The position numbers and the translations under genes are program-made. This document shows, one piece after another, positions 47,660-59,198 of a DNA stretch of 64,000 nt (positions within the stretch are counted from its first letter, which is position 1; every line of letters begins with the position of its first letter). The DNA lies in assembly GCA_033961575.1 (NCBI GenBank), contig CM066730.1:132374023-132438022 (forward strand). Reading direction: 5' to 3'. The stretch is from Aselliscus stoliczkanus. Its lineage: Eukaryota; Chordata; Mammalia; Chiroptera; Hipposideridae. Below the pieces are notes generated by a model. The model worked only from the letters and a program-made list of their open reading frames with translations. It made no database searches and was not told the DNA's origin.

Positions 47660-48800
47660 GCACCTATCACGGTGACTAGAATACATGAGATAGTCAGTAA
47701 ATAATTGTTAAAGTTCAGCTATAAAAAGGAAGTGTGATGACAGATATGCAAATTTAGGACTATTTTTAAAATGTTCTATTTTTACCCCATGTTCTTTTAT
47801 TGACTGGTAAAGATGAAACATAAAAATCTGAGATTCTCAAGTGCGCATAGCCTAACAATCTGTAGGCTCCTGATGCAGTGCAGACTGCCACATTAGCTGG
47901 AGGGGTGACCTCAGGCAAGTCGCTGAAGTGTTCTGAATCACTGTTTCCATATCTCTGTGTTAAGTACAATAACAACACTCCACTCCACTCAGTCTTGCTA
48001 ATTTCTAAACGAGTAGATTAAAATAAGTGACTCAGATCCTGATTCATCACATTCAGCAGAGTAGCCTTTCCCCCTCCCTCAGTGAGAAGACTAAAGCCAT
48101 TGGATGTGATATTCAACTTTCTACCACCACGAACAAACACATCCAAAGACATGTTTATGTAATTCCTCTCCTTTCTCAGAAGACGAGATAGCCCTCCCAC
48201 TAATCGGCCCTAACCTCCTAGCTAAACTCTTGATCTCTTTCTTCCCTAAACTCCATGAGGTCATGAAAATGCCCACAGAGACATAATCAGCTTTAAACAT
48301 CTGCCTTCAGTTATCCTCTCCCTTTCCTGTATCTTTAAATCATTCTTCACTAATGCTTGCTTTCTCTCAGCCTGTGAACATGCTTAAGTTTCTCCCATTC
48401 TAAAATCTCTACCTTGACACTGCATCCCTTCTACCTAACATCTAGTATCTCCTCTTTTATTTAGACTTCTCAAAAGTCTTCATCACTTCCCCGTCTTTAA
48501 ACTGGGTTTGCTTGCTGAAGTAATGATTGATCTCCTAATTGCTAAATCTAACATTTTCTTGGGCCGCTCCTTGTTTAATTACATCTCTTCATGGCACCTG
48601 ATATGTTGATTATGCCCTCCTTCTTGCAACTCTCCACTGTGTCATTTCTGAGAGTCCTTACTCTCCTGGTTCCTTCTCCCTTGATGTCCATTGCTTCTGC
48701 TTCTCTCCTTCTCAGCCTCTGCTCACCTTTTGAATGATGGTTTCCCCCAGCAATCTGTCTCGATTCCAGTTATCTACCTTGTGAGCATTCTTGCTGCTGG
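47660..48800. other. unique and L2-like pyrimidine-rich sequence
   Basis: From about 48240 to 48790 the text ('cattcttcactaatgcttgc', 'gctcaccttttgaatgatgg', 'ccccagcaatctgtctcgat') resembles a decayed L2 ORF region in sense. The rest is unrecognised. Confidence 0.4.
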
Positions 48801-48804
48801 TAGT

Positions 48805-48842
<38 letters not shown>
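48805..48842 (+). repeat. (TG)n microsatellite
   Basis: About 18 uninterrupted TG units. Confidence 0.95.
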
Positions 48843-48844
<2 letters not shown>

Positions 48845-48866
48845 TTCATTATTTTAGTTCTTACAT

Positions 48867-48869
<3 letters not shown>

Positions 48870-48898
<29 letters not shown>

Positions 48899-49398
48899 AG
48901 ATTTTTACTGGGGAATTGGATTGGAGGAGAGGAACAGTGTTGGGGAATTGGGGAAAGGGACCAGCTAAGTTGTTTTTCTTCAATCTTCGTGTGGAGGGCG
49001 CCAGTTGCCATCTGGCTGCCCATTGGCAGCTTGTGGCTTTTAAGCTCAAGGTGCTGTGTTCAGTCTTAGTTGCAGGTGGGCATAGCCACCATCTCATGTG
49101 GGAGTTGAACCAGCAGCCTTGTTGTTAAGAGTGCATTCTCTATCCTCTGAGTCATCCAGGTGGAAGCTCAGCTCAAGGTGCTGAGTTCAGTCTTAGTTAC
49201 AGGCGAGTGTAGCACACCATCGAACAGGCAATCTTATTGGTACACCAGCTGAGCCATCCTGCCACCTTGGCAGCTCAGCAACAGCTCAGCTCAGGCACAG
49301 CATTCACTGGCCCATGTGGGAATCGAACTGGCGGCCCTGTGGCTCAGAGCTTGTGCTCTAAAGCAACTCTTAACATACTAAGCAACTCGGTCAGCCTC
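48870..49398 (-). mobile_element. composite bat SINE (long form), antisense
   Basis: A (TTTA)n run (48864-48897) forms the tail. 'ttttactggggaattggatt' and 'gttggggaattggggaaag' form the 3' part. Repeated 'agctcagctcaaggtgctg' and 'ccatgtgggaatcgaactgg' blocks lead to the tRNA-like head at 49398. The two 'catgtgggag...gaac' blocks at 49094 and 49314 suggest a dimer. A weak TSD 'agttcttacattta'/'agtttctaactttta' is at 48856 and 49401. Plus- and minus-strand frames here (48691-49128) are shadows. Confidence 0.8.
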
Positions 49399-49419
49399 TC
49401 AGTTTCTAACTTTTAATCA

Positions 49420-50040
49420 AATGATTCATGCATCACTTAAATAGTGTCTAAAAGTGGGGTTCACGCTCCCTCAGTTTTAGTTCAGGCCCAAGACAACAGC
49501 AGTCAACTAGTCCCATATTCCAGAATAAAGTGCTAGAGTACCTGAGCAGAACTTGAAGTGGAAAGCATATCCTAGATGAGAGTCATACTAATATATCTTC
49601 ACAAAGTGGAACTGCAGAGGTGAGGGTGGGAATGGGTCACAAGTAATCCACCAAAGGGGACACACTGTTGACATGAACTACAGTCAGCACAGCTGAGTAC
49701 CTAATTCTTCAATGAGTCCATGCAAGTGCCCACAAGAGAGAAAAACCACCTTGAAACATCTGGACAACCAGAGCAGCCCAATACCACGTTACACTGGTAT
49801 CAGCCAAGACAGACCTTTCCTGGCCCTTACTTTCCTCCCCCACCCCAACGGTTGTGTGCTCAAAGTGTGGGAGGGCAGAAGCTTTAACTTAAAATGCCAA
49901 CTTGAAATTTCAATGACTACATGAGATCAAATATTTTAATTAGTAAAACAAGACTAACTGAGAAGACAAGTAACCAAAAGGGCCTTATGATCAGAGTCTG
50001 TCAAGTTGCGTTATTAAGTATAATAATAATTAAGTTATTA
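49420..50040. other. unique sequence, nothing recognised
   Basis: A 70-codon frame (49712-49924) is without domain. No repeat is recognised. Confidence 0.4.
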
Positions 50041-50049
50041 GTCCATTCT

Positions 50050-50970
50050 TTGTTCTGACCTTCATGTTTGTAATCCTAACACCCAACCACACATCTTCAT
50101 CTGATGCCTCAAATTATACATGTTCCAAACAAAACTCATCCTCCTCTGAACTTGTTCCTATCGCTTGATTTTTTTCTCAATCGTTGGCATCAACCATCTT
50201 TGATTCCCATATATACATCAGTATCCCACCAGCCAAATGAACCACTAAGCATTGTTCTTTCCTTTACACTTGATTCTTAACGCCATTGTGCAAATCTAGG
50301 TCTTCATCACTGTTCTCCTGGACTAATTAACTGTCTCCCTGACTGTGGCCTTGACAGCTCAAGTCTCCCGCTGACACAGTGAAGTGCTTCATTGGGGCTA
50401 TGTATTAAAAATAAAATTCTGATAGCATAAAACCCTTCAATGATTCCTCACCACCCAAAGATTTAAGTCTGAACACTTTATCAGAGTATTGGTCCTTTGA
50501 CTACCTCTCCATTCTCATGTCTAGCTACATGTGGCTTCAAATTATAGGGTCCAGCTGTGTCGGTATGTCTGGATGCTCCATCTCCACCAATACACCCCAG
50601 CACCTGGATGTCTGCTATGTCATTGTCTTTGGTCATTCTGTTACTAATACTTTTTCACCTATCCTTCCCAAACCACCAAACCCTATTCATCCTATGAGAC
50701 TCAATTCAGGTCCAACTCCTTCAGGAATCCAATCTAGCACTACCCTCCTATATACAGACTGTATAGTTACTTCTCTTATGTATGACATAGTCTAGTTCTG
50801 TCTCTACAGATACTGCTCCACACTGTGCTTGTCTATTTATTTATATGTCTCCTTCACTAGATGATATGACTGGAGGGAAGTGATTAAACCTTATTTATCG
50901 ATAAAGCTCCAAAGCAAAGTATTTGGCACATGGCAAACACATAAAAAACAGTTTTGGAAAGAAGAAAGGA
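50050..50970 (+). repeat. LINE-2 3' region, sense
   Basis: 'cctcctctgaacttgttcc', 'cctttacacttgattcttaa', 'taaaacccttcaatgattcc', 'gactcaattcaggtccaac' and 'caaagtatttggcacatggc' follow the L2 3' region in order. The 92-codon frame in it is not a gene. Confidence 0.65.
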
Positions 50971-50989
50971 ATAGTATAAAAATATTATT

Positions 50990-51195
50990 GAAACCTCCTC
51001 TCATCATATTATTATTGCACTTGACCCTCAGAACAAAGTTATGAAGTAGGTATTTTTACTTTTATTTCATAAATAGGGAAACTGAGCCTTAGATAGCATA
51101 AGTAAGCTGCTAATAGCAACCAAGTGAATTATGTGTAGCTAAGTCTATGTATCTATGTTTCCTAAATCCTTGCTTAGCCCACTGGATCACACGGG
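50990..51195 (-). repeat. MIR-type SINE fragment, antisense
   Basis: 'cataaatagggaaactgagc', 'taagtaagctgctaatagca' and 'ccttgcttagcccactggat' is antisense MIR. Confidence 0.6.
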
Positions 51196-53240
51196 CACTC
51201 TTTGAATGCTGAACCAAGTATATATGTGAAAAAAGGCATGAGGTGCTTGATAATGTTAACAGGAGTTTCCTTTAGCCCTGAAACACCAAAAAGAGAAGAA
51301 TCAAACTACAATAAAAATAGAAGAAAGGGCCAGAGATGTCTGAGTGTGGAAAGAAGAGGTAAAGGGCCGTGTACTTTTGAGAACTGTGCTCTTTCATGTA
51401 CAACTTCTATCTTAGTGCATCATGTTATTAAATGAAGAAGTTTTTAAACTACCAGATAATTGCATTGGCTTATCCAAAGCAACTCCACCTTGCCAACTCT
51501 GTAACTCTCTGCCTAAGACACAATTGTTTGTCAGGCTGAGTCAGAGTATGTTTTCCCTAGGAAGCCAGCATGGTTCTGGCACAATGAGAAAACTGTTCTT
51601 TTGGTTTCAACGTATTCATCTGTATCTCTATCTCAGAAAAGATTTCCACTCCTTAATGGCAGCCTTAGGTGTCTTTTTTCCCCCAGTTTTTGTCTACATG
51701 ACATTTGAGATCGCAACCTACCCTTTTCCCTCCCTGCCTTCTCTCTCTTTGCTTATCTCCCATTAAAGTAAGAGGTAGACTCTGAGCTCATTGCCCCATG
51801 GGAGGAATGGGGAACAGCAGAAAAATTTTAGGACAGTAGATAATGGGAACATAGTGAGAGGACTCAACTCCAGCTACCAACTCTTTTTACTGCCCTCCTC
51901 TCAACTCCTGGCTAAGTTCCTGAGAGTGGAGAGGTCCTGGGCTCTGCTCCCTGGTAGTATCATCAGGAAGGAGGTAAGGCCCCAGGAGAGGATAGCTTTT
52001 TGGGGGGCTTCTAAGCAGACAGGGATCAGATGAAGTTTTGCTTTAGATTCCTGGGTCCCAAGCATGGCAAGGAAAGACATAAGGCTGCCAGACCCAAATA
52101 ACCTGAGGATATGGACAATAAGCTTCTTCTCATGGTCAAGTTAGCCTGTAGGCCCAATTACCAAACACAAGGTTGCCCTGTGGCCACACTTAGCAGTAAG
52201 ACCCAGGAGTTGTGACTCACCCTTGAGAGTGAGAACCCCAGGAAGACCTGAGCTTAAGTTTTCTGCTGGGTAAGTAATATAAGATTGAGATAAAGACATT
52301 AAGGTATGTTAGTGAAAGTAAAGGCAGTAATATTTATTGCATTTATAGGTTTGTAAGCTGACATTCATAAGCAATCATCATCATCATCATCATCATTATC
52401 ATCATCATCAATGGGATTTCTTCGGATACCTAACTGAGGGTGCTATCCAAAGTGACTCTATAGCATAGGAGGCTGGCAGAATCACCTGGGCTGTACTATT
52501 TTGTGGGTCATCATATTGAGGGGTAAGTGTGAATGCACTGCAGAACAGAAGCAACCTCCTCACTTTTATATTTGAGTCCTTATCATCAGGTCTACCCATG
52601 CTCCTCCCATGTTCTTACTATTCACTTTAAACAAAACTGCAATATCTGAAGAGATTGCTGGGACTCCTTGACCTTGATGCATGCCCTCTAAGCAAGTAGC
52701 CCTAGTTGTATCAACTCTTGCATCCAGCTGCCACCTCAGGGGAATAGATTTTCCAAACATAGCATTTTCCACGATACGTCAATGCTGCCTCTGACCTGTA
52801 TCTGAATCTCCCTAGTCCTAAAAATCCTGTTAAACAAGTTGGATGACTTTGGTCTTCTCCAGTGTTTATTCTTTGAATCATTGCTAAAGCCAAGAAGAGG
52901 AGCATTACATGTAAATCTACACAGTGCCAAAATTTGCATCAGCCTGTGCTGCTGCTAAGGTTGTCCTGTATGATCTGGAGATGACAAAAACAATCTGCCT
53001 GAGGTATAGGATCTCAAGGCAATGAGAAATATACAGGGAGAAATAAGAAAGAAACATTTCAATCTCATAGCCTCAGCATCCTTTTGCATCTAACTCTCTT
53101 TGAAGCTAGAAGGTCAAGGAAACAATTCTTTTTCTCTTTAAGAAAGATCAGACTTTATTTCTATGCCTCTCTAGCATCAACAAAAAGGATGATCAGAGAA
53201 AAGCCAGCATGTCTACATCACTCTTCACTCAGTCCCATAC
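51196..53240. other. unique sequence, no gene seen
   Basis: Two kilobases without a recognised repeat except an (ATC)n microsatellite at 52374-52411. Frames up to 114 codons (51422-51766) show no domain or plausible exon boundaries that I could defend. Confidence 0.4.
52374..52411 (+). repeat. (ATC)n microsatellite
   Basis: About 12 ATC units with one TTA interruption. Confidence 0.9.
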
Positions 53241-53264
53241 TCCACGTTTGTCTCTGTCACAAAA

Positions 53265-53430
53265 TATGGAGCATCTACTCTGTGTCAGCCACTGCAAGTG
53301 AGTCATCTAATTCTAAATGGTCCAGCCAACTCAGTCTTATTGTTGCTATTACAAATAAGTAAACTGGGGTTCAGAGGCTAACTTCCAGTTAGAAAGAAAC
53401 AGAGCTGGGATCTGAACTGAGATCTTTCTC
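53265..53430 (-). repeat. MIR-type SINE fragment, antisense
   Basis: 'atctactctgtgtcagccac', 'agtaaactggggttcagagg' and 'cagagctgggatctgaactg' is antisense MIR. Confidence 0.6.
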
Positions 53431-53519
53431 ATCTCCCCACTCTACTATCCTGTTCCCTCGCTATCTCCTCTTTAGGACACGACACTCATGCGTGAGTAGC
53501 AACTGGCTATATCCACATC

Positions 53520-53887
53520 TTTCAGGGCCACTCCAGTCGGAACCATCATATAAAAATCGAAGAAGATCATGTCACTCCATTGCTTAAGACACATTAAAGA
53601 ATTCTCATCATACGTAAAATCCAAATCCAATTTTTCTTTCATGGCCCACATGATCTGATGTTTGGCTTACTCTCGAGCGTCATTTACATTTTCCCCTTCA
53701 CTTGCTCTGCTCCAGCCATCCTGCCCTTCTATTTGTCTTTCAAAGCTCCCCTCATTCCCTTATAGGGTTTTGCATTGGCCTTTTGCTCAGAGGTTCTGCT
53801 CACAGATCCTGAAGTGGCTGATGCCTCACTGTTCAGATCTCAGGCTCACAGAGTGGCACTGTCCATGTATTTGTTTATTAACTTATT
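53520..53887 (+). repeat. LINE-2 fragment, split by the 7.4-kb L1 (left part)
   Basis: 'gatcatgtcactccattgct', 'gaattctcatcatacgtaaa', 'tttgtctttcaaagctcccc' and 'ccatgtatttgtttattaac' read as an L2 3' region in sense. The sequence breaks at 53887 and the missing 3' terminus is found beyond the L1 at 61296-61445. Confidence 0.65.
53873..53887. repeat. left target-site duplication of the 7.4-kb L1
   Basis: 'gtttattaacttatt' matches 'gttcattaacttatt' at 61281-61295 in 14 of 15 positions. Partial similarity continues for about 10 bases more, so the duplication may be longer. Confidence 0.75.
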
Positions 53888-54018
53888 TATTTTTTTTGTC
53901 TGTAGGATGTGGTCTTTTTTTTAATTTTTTTTATTATTTTTATTTTATTTTATTTTTAATTAGTTTCAGGTGTACAACACAGTGCAATAGTTATACATTT
54001 TACCCCTCAAAGTGACAA

Positions 54019-54054
54019 CCCCCCACCCCCAATTCACCACCCCAATTCCCCCCC
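54019..54054 (-). other. G-rich (G-quadruplex-prone) tract in L1 3'UTR
   Basis: The plus strand has four C runs (6, 5, 4 and 7), so the L1 sense strand has four G runs separated by short spacers. Polypurine/G4-forming tracts are a known feature of L1 3'UTRs. A homologous G-run set occurs in the copy at 43263-43298. Confidence 0.75.
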
Positions 54055-54444
54055 ATATCATATATATCTACTACTCTTCCTCTGACTCTCTTCCACAGTA
54101 TAATCCACATCCCGTGACTATCTATATATATATTCAATTACAGTAGGTATACCACCTCCGCTTTAGTAATACAGTGCAGTGATCAAACCTCTACTCCATC
54201 CATGAAATGGTATCCCTAACAAGACCTATGATCATCTGACATTCCACAGAATATTTACAACATTATTAATTATATTCCCCAAACTGTTTTTCCTATTCCA
54301 GTAGCAATATTGTAGTTGCCTATTTTTGCTGTCTAATCCCTTCCCCTTCTCCCTCATCCCCATTCCTCTCCCAATTAGCAACCCTGATTTTTCCTCTGTA
54401 TCTATGAGACAGTTTCTGTTTACTTTGCTCATTCATACAGTTTT

Positions 54445-55674
54445 TCAGATTCCACATATGAGTGAGATCATATGGTATTTGTCCTTCTCTGACTGACTTA
54501 TTTCACGCAACATTATAGTCTCTAGGTCCATCCATATCATTGCAAATGGCACGATTTCATTCTTCCTTATAGCGGAGTAATACTCCATTGTATAAATATA
54601 CCACAGTTTCTTAATCCAGTCATCCACTGATGGGCATTTTGGTTGTTTCCAAGTCTTAGCTATTGTAAATTGTGCTGCTATGAACATAGGGGTGCATAAC
54701 TTTTTTTGAATAAGTGTCTTGGTTTTTTCAGGATAAATACCTAGGAGTGGAATTGCTGGGTCAAACGGTAGCTCTATTTCCAGTTCTTTGAGATACCTCC
54801 ATACTGACTTCCATAGTGGCTGCACCAATCTGCAGTCCCACCAACAGTGCAGCAGGGTCCCCTTTTCCCCACAGCCCCGCCAGCACTTGTTGTTTGTTGA
54901 TTTGTTGATGATAGCCATTCTGACTGGAGTGAGGTGGTATCTCATGGTGGTTTTTATTTGCATTTCACTAATGACCAGTGAGGTTGAACTTTTTTTCATA
55001 TGCCTGTTGGCCTTCTGTATGTCCTCTTTAGAGAAATGTCTCTTCATATCTTCTGCCCATTTTTTAATTGGGTTGTTTGTTTTTTTGGTGTTGAGTTTCA
55101 TGAGTGGTTTATAAATTTTGGATATTAACCCCTTATCAGATATATCGTTGGCAAATATATTCTCCCATTCAGTAGGCTTCCTTTTTGTTTTATTAATGGT
55201 TTCCTTTGTTGTGAAAAAACTTTTAAGTCTGATATAATCCCATATGTTCATTTTTTCTTTTACTTCCCTTGCCCGTAGGGATGTATCAGTAAAAATATTG
55301 CTCCGGGTAATGTCTGCAAATGTACTCCCTATATTTTCTTTTAGGATTTTTATGGTTTCAGGTCTTACATTTAAGTCTTTAATCCATTTTGAATTTGTTC
55401 TTGTATAAGGCGTAAGGAGATGATCCAGTTTCATTTTTTTGCATGTGTCAGTCCAATTTTCCCAGCACCATTTATTGAATAGACTATCTTTACTCCAGTG
55501 TAAATTCTTGCTTCCCTTGTCATAGATTAACTGTCCGTAAATGCTTGGATTTATTTCTGGGCTCTCTGTTCTGTTCCACTGATCGATGTGCCTGTTTTTA
55601 TGCCAATACCAAACTGTCTTGATTACTGTAGGCCTTGTAGTAGGTTTTGATGTCTGGTAGCATGTTCCCCCCAA
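54445..55674 (-). pseudogene. L1 ORF2 C-terminal part (RT thumb to Cys-rich domain)
   Basis: This 409-codon open stretch is the largest in the window. It covers the ORF2 region after the RT palm to the natural stop. A zinc-knuckle-like motif C-x3-C-x7-H-x4-C is visible at its residues 264, 268, 276 and 281. Downstream come [14 protein letters not shown] and the [13 protein letters not shown] terminus typical of ORF2. The start ATG at 55674 is not a true start: it lies just past a frame shift relative to the upstream RT segment. The cysteine motif helps ORF2 protein bind RNA. Confidence 0.92.
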
Positions 55675-56311
55675 CTTTGTTTTTATTTCTCAGAATTGCC
55701 GAGGCTATTCTGGGTCTTTTATGATTACATATAAACTTTAGGATTATATTTTCTATTTCTGTGAAAAATGCCCTTGGTAGTTTGATAGGAATTGCATTGA
55801 ATCTATATATTGCTTTAGGCAGTATGGACATTTTAACTATATTAATTCTTCCTATCCATGAGCATGGTAGGTGTTTCCATTTATTTGTATCTTCTATGAT
55901 TTCTTTCTTCAGTGTCTTATAATTTTCTGAGTACAGATCTTTCACTTCTTTGGTTAAATTTATTCCTAGGTATTTTATAGTTCTTGACGCAATTGTAAAT
56001 GGGACAGTTTTCTTAATTTCTCTTTCCATTAGTTTATTATTGGTATATGCAAATGCCACTGATTTCTGAACATTGATTTCATATCCTGCTACTTTACTGA
56101 ATTCGTCTATCAGTTCCAATAATTTTTTGATGGAGTCTTTAGGGTTCTCTCTATATAGTATCATGTCATCTGCATATAATGACAATTTTACTTCTTCCTT
56201 GCCAATTTGGATGCCTTTTATTTCTTTTTGTTGTCTGATTGCTGTGGCTAGAACTTCCAGCACTATGTTGAATAAAAGAGGAGAAAGTGGACAGCCTTGT
56301 CTTGTTCCTCA
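55598..56311 (-). pseudogene. L1 ORF2 reverse-transcriptase palm segment
   Basis: A 221-codon stretch (56263-55598) follows a premature TGA near 56311. It contains the RT active-site motif Y-A-D-D-M-I-L-Y (aspartates at its residues 32 and 33, about 56170-56165) and the later K-Y-L-G-I-N-L motif. In an active L1 this is the enzyme that copies RNA into DNA at the nicked target. The active-site residues are intact, but the segment is cut off by the TGA upstream and a frame change near 55600-55690. Confidence 0.92.
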
Positions 56312-57038
56312 TCTTAAGGGGAATGGTTTTAGCTTTTCCCCATTGAGTATGATGTTAGCTGTAGGTTTATCATATATGGCTTTTATTATGTTGAGATATG
56401 ATCCCTGTATTCCCACTTTGCTAAGGGTTTTTAACATAAACGGCTGTTGGATTTTGTCAAATGCTTTCTCTGCATCTATTGAAATGACCATGTGATCTTT
56501 ATCCTTCATTTTGTTGATGTGGTGTATCACATTAATTGATTTACGGATGTTGAACTAGCCTTGCGAACTAGGGATGAATTCCACTTGATCATGATGTATG
56601 ATCTTCTTAATATATTGCTGAATTCTGTTTGCTAATATTTTATTGAGAATTTTTGCATCTATATTCATCAGGGAGATTGGCCTGTAGTTTTCCTTTTTTG
56701 TGATGTCTTTATCTGGTTTTGGAATCAGGGTGATAGTGGCTTCATAAAAAGAGTTTGGGAGACTTCCCTCCTTCTGGATTTTTTGGAATAGTTTGAGAAG
56801 AATAGGTGATAGTTCTTTTTTGAATGTTTGATAAAATTCACTTGTGAAGCCGTCTGGTCCAGGGCTTTTGTTTTTTGGGAGCTTGTCAATTACTGATTCA
56901 ATTTCCTTGGTAGTAATCAGGGTATTTGATTTTCTGTTTCTTCTTGCGTTAGCTTTGGAAGGTTGTATGCTTCTAGAAAATTATCCATTTCTTCCAGATT
57001 GTCAAATTTGTTGGCATATAGTTGCTCATAGTAATTTC
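56309..57038 (-). pseudogene. L1 ORF2 RT fingers region, broken
   Basis: Decayed frames link the endonuclease and the RT palm. The 73-codon frame 56530-56309 holds [13 protein letters not shown], the RT motif A including its catalytic aspartate, and stops at a TGA just before the conserved G-T-R-Q-G motif. Between 57038 and 56531 the frame changes again and has no long open stretch. Confidence 0.85.
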
Positions 57039-57962
57039 TTAGAACTTTTTGTATTTCTGTGATGTCTGTAGTGATTTCCCCTCTTTCATTCCTGATTTTG
57101 CTAATTTGAGTCCTCTCTCTCTTTTTTTTTTTTTGATGAGCCTGGCTAGAGGTTTGTCAATTTTGTTTATCTTCTCAAGAAACCAGCTCTTGGTTTCATT
57201 GATCTTTTGAATTGTTTTTCTGTTCTCTATATTGTTTATTTCTGCTCTGGTCTTTATTATCTCCTTTCTTGTACTCCCCTTGGGCCTCTTTTGCTGTTCT
57301 TTTTCCAGTTCCCTTAGGTGTAAGGATAACCTGTTGATTTGAGATTTTTCTTCCTTCTTTAGGTAGGCTTGCACTGCTATAAACTTCCCTCTTAGGACTG
57401 CTTTCGCAGCATCCCAGAGATTTTGGGTCGTGGTGTTTTCATTTTCGTTTGTCTCGAGGTATCTTTTGATTTCCTCCTTGATCTCATTTGTGACCCACTC
57501 ACTATTTAATAGCATATTGTTTAGCCTCCATTTATTTGTCAGCTTCCCGGATTTCTTCTTATAATTGATTTCTAGTTTCATAGCATTGTGGTCAGAGAAT
57601 ACAGTTGAAATGATTTCAATCTTCTTAAATTTATTGAGACTTATTTTGTGGCCTAACATGTGGTCTATCTTAGAAAATGTTCCATGTGCACTTGAAAAGA
57701 ACGTATATTCTGTAGCTTTGGGATGAAATGCTCTGAAAATGTCTGTTAAATCCAGCTGGTCTAATGTGTCATTTAAGGTCGCTGTTTCCACATTGATTTT
57801 CTGTCTGGAGGATCTGTCCATTAGTGACAGCGGGGTGTTGAAGTCCCCTACTATGATAGTGTTACTGTTGATCTCTGTCTTTATGTCTGACAATATCTGT
57901 TTTATATATTTAGGGGCTCCTATGTTAGGTGCATAGATGTTTACTAGAGTTATGTCCTCTTA
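57039..57962 (-). pseudogene. L1 ORF2 endonuclease C-terminal half and linker
   Basis: The 284-codon frame 57893-57039 is in phase with the ORF2 start but separated from it by a TAA at 57962-57960. It carries I-V-G-D-F-N and F-S-D-H-N, which hold catalytic Asp, Asn and His residues of the APE-like endonuclease. Reading then enters a 13-T run (57122-57134, poly-Lys codons) after which the protein no longer matches ORF2, so the homopolymer has probably changed length and shifted the frame. Confidence 0.9.
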
Positions 57963-58274
57963 TTGGATCAATCCCTTCATTACTATGAAGTGTCCTTCTT
58001 TGTCCTTTGTTATATTCTTCAATTTAAAGTCCATTTTATCTGATATAAGTATCGCTACTCCAGCTTTTTTCTCAGTACCATTTGCATGAAATATTTTACT
58101 CCATCCCTTTACTTTCAGCCTGTATGAGTCTTTGGATCTGAGGTGAGTCTCTTGTATACAGCATATGCTGGGGTCTTGCTTTCTTATCCATTCAGCCACC
58201 CTATGTCTTTTTATTGGAGCATTTAATCCATTTACATTTAATGTGATTATTGATAGGTGTGTATTTATTGCCAT
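57960..58274 (-). pseudogene. L1 ORF2 N-terminus (endonuclease, first 104 residues)
   Basis: This starts at the true ORF2 ATG, 48 nt after the ORF1 stop. L-N-V-N-G-L-N at residues 12-18 and C-I-Q-E-T-H-L at 39-45 provide the Asn and Glu that coordinate the metal in the APE-type fold. The frame ends at a TAA at 57962-57960, and the same frame continues with correct endonuclease sequence afterwards, so a single nonsense change is the cause. The endonuclease makes the first-strand nick at T/A-rich targets. Confidence 0.92.
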
Positions 58275-58322
58275 TTTCTTATTTGTGTTCGTAGTCTTTC
58301 ATAGGTTGTTTTTCTCTTCTAC

Positions 58323-59198
58323 TTAAAGAAGCCCTTTTAGCATTTCCTGCAAAGCTGGCTTGGTGGTAATGAATTCCCTTAATTTATTTTTTTCTGCAAA
58401 GCTCCTTATCTCGCCTTCGATTTTAAATGATAACCTTGCTGGATACAGCAATCTTGGTTGTAGGTCTTTATTTTTCATCACTTTGAAAACCTCCTGCCAC
58501 TCCCTTCTGGCCTGCAAAGTTTCTGTAGAAAAGTGAGCTGATAATCTTATGGGGGTACTCTTGTAAGTAACTTGCTGCCTTTCCCTTGCTGCTTTAAGGA
58601 TTCTGTCTCTGTCCTTAACCCTTGCCATTTTCACTATAATGTGTCTTGGAGTAGGCCTGTTTGGAATCATCTTGGTTGGAACTCTCTGCACTTCCTGGGC
58701 TTGTATTTCAATGTCCTTTGCCAGGTTAGGGAAGTTTTCAGACATTATTACTTCAAATATATTCTCAATCCCTTGCTCCCTCTCTTCTCCTTCTGGTACT
58801 CCAATGACCCTTAGGTTATTGCGTCTGATGTTGTCCCCCAGCTCTCTTAAACTATTTTCCATGTTTTTCATTCTTTTTTCTTTTTGTTGTTCCGCATGGG
58901 TGATCTCTGCTATTTTGTCTTCTAAGTCACTGATTCGATTTTCTGCTTCATCCAATCCGCTAGTAATTCCATCAAGTTTGTTATTTAATTCAGTAATTGT
59001 GTTCTTAAGTTCTAGCTGGTTGCTTTTCATGATTTCTCTATCCTTCTTTATATTTTCATTAATTTCCTTGAACATTCTAATAATCAGTGTTCTGAACTCT
59101 GTCTCCTATAGGTTGGTTACCTCTATTTCCTCTATTTCCACTGATTCAGGAAGTTTCTTCTGTTCTTTTATTTGTGCTATGTTTCTTTGTCTCCCCAT
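58323..59198 (-). pseudogene. L1 ORF1 with one premature TAG
   Basis: From the ATG at 59198 to the stop at 58323 there are 291 sense-length codons in a single frame, interrupted only by a TAG at 59108-59106 (codon 31). The open part from the ATG at 59075 gives 250 residues. It has a heptad-type coiled coil at about residues 20-85 (I-T-E-L-N-N-K-L, I-S-D-L-E-D-K-I), an RRM-like segment from about 88 (N-L-R-V-I-G-V-P) and a basic C-terminal domain (D-R-D-R-I-L-K-A-A-R). ORF1 protein trimerises through the coil and packages L1 RNA. A shortened protein from ATG 59075 would lack the N-terminal tail, and I cannot say whether it could work. Confidence 0.93.

Noticed and set aside
52374..52411. Short regular repeats that might suggest an array of spaced repeats.
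   Set aside because: This is a simple ATC microsatellite without spacers. CRISPR arrays are not expected in this mammalian DNA and none is present.
53888..53920. Possible short 3' transduction: 'gtctgtaggatgtggtc' between two T tracts at the L1 3' end.
   Set aside because: The right flank also has a 'ctgtctgca' stretch just after the TSD, so this may be an extended, slipped target duplication or decayed tail. The evidence is too thin to call a transduction.
54788..55114. Plus-strand frame of 108 codons.
   Set aside because: It is the reverse-strand shadow of L1 ORF2. The minus strand carries the recognisable protein.
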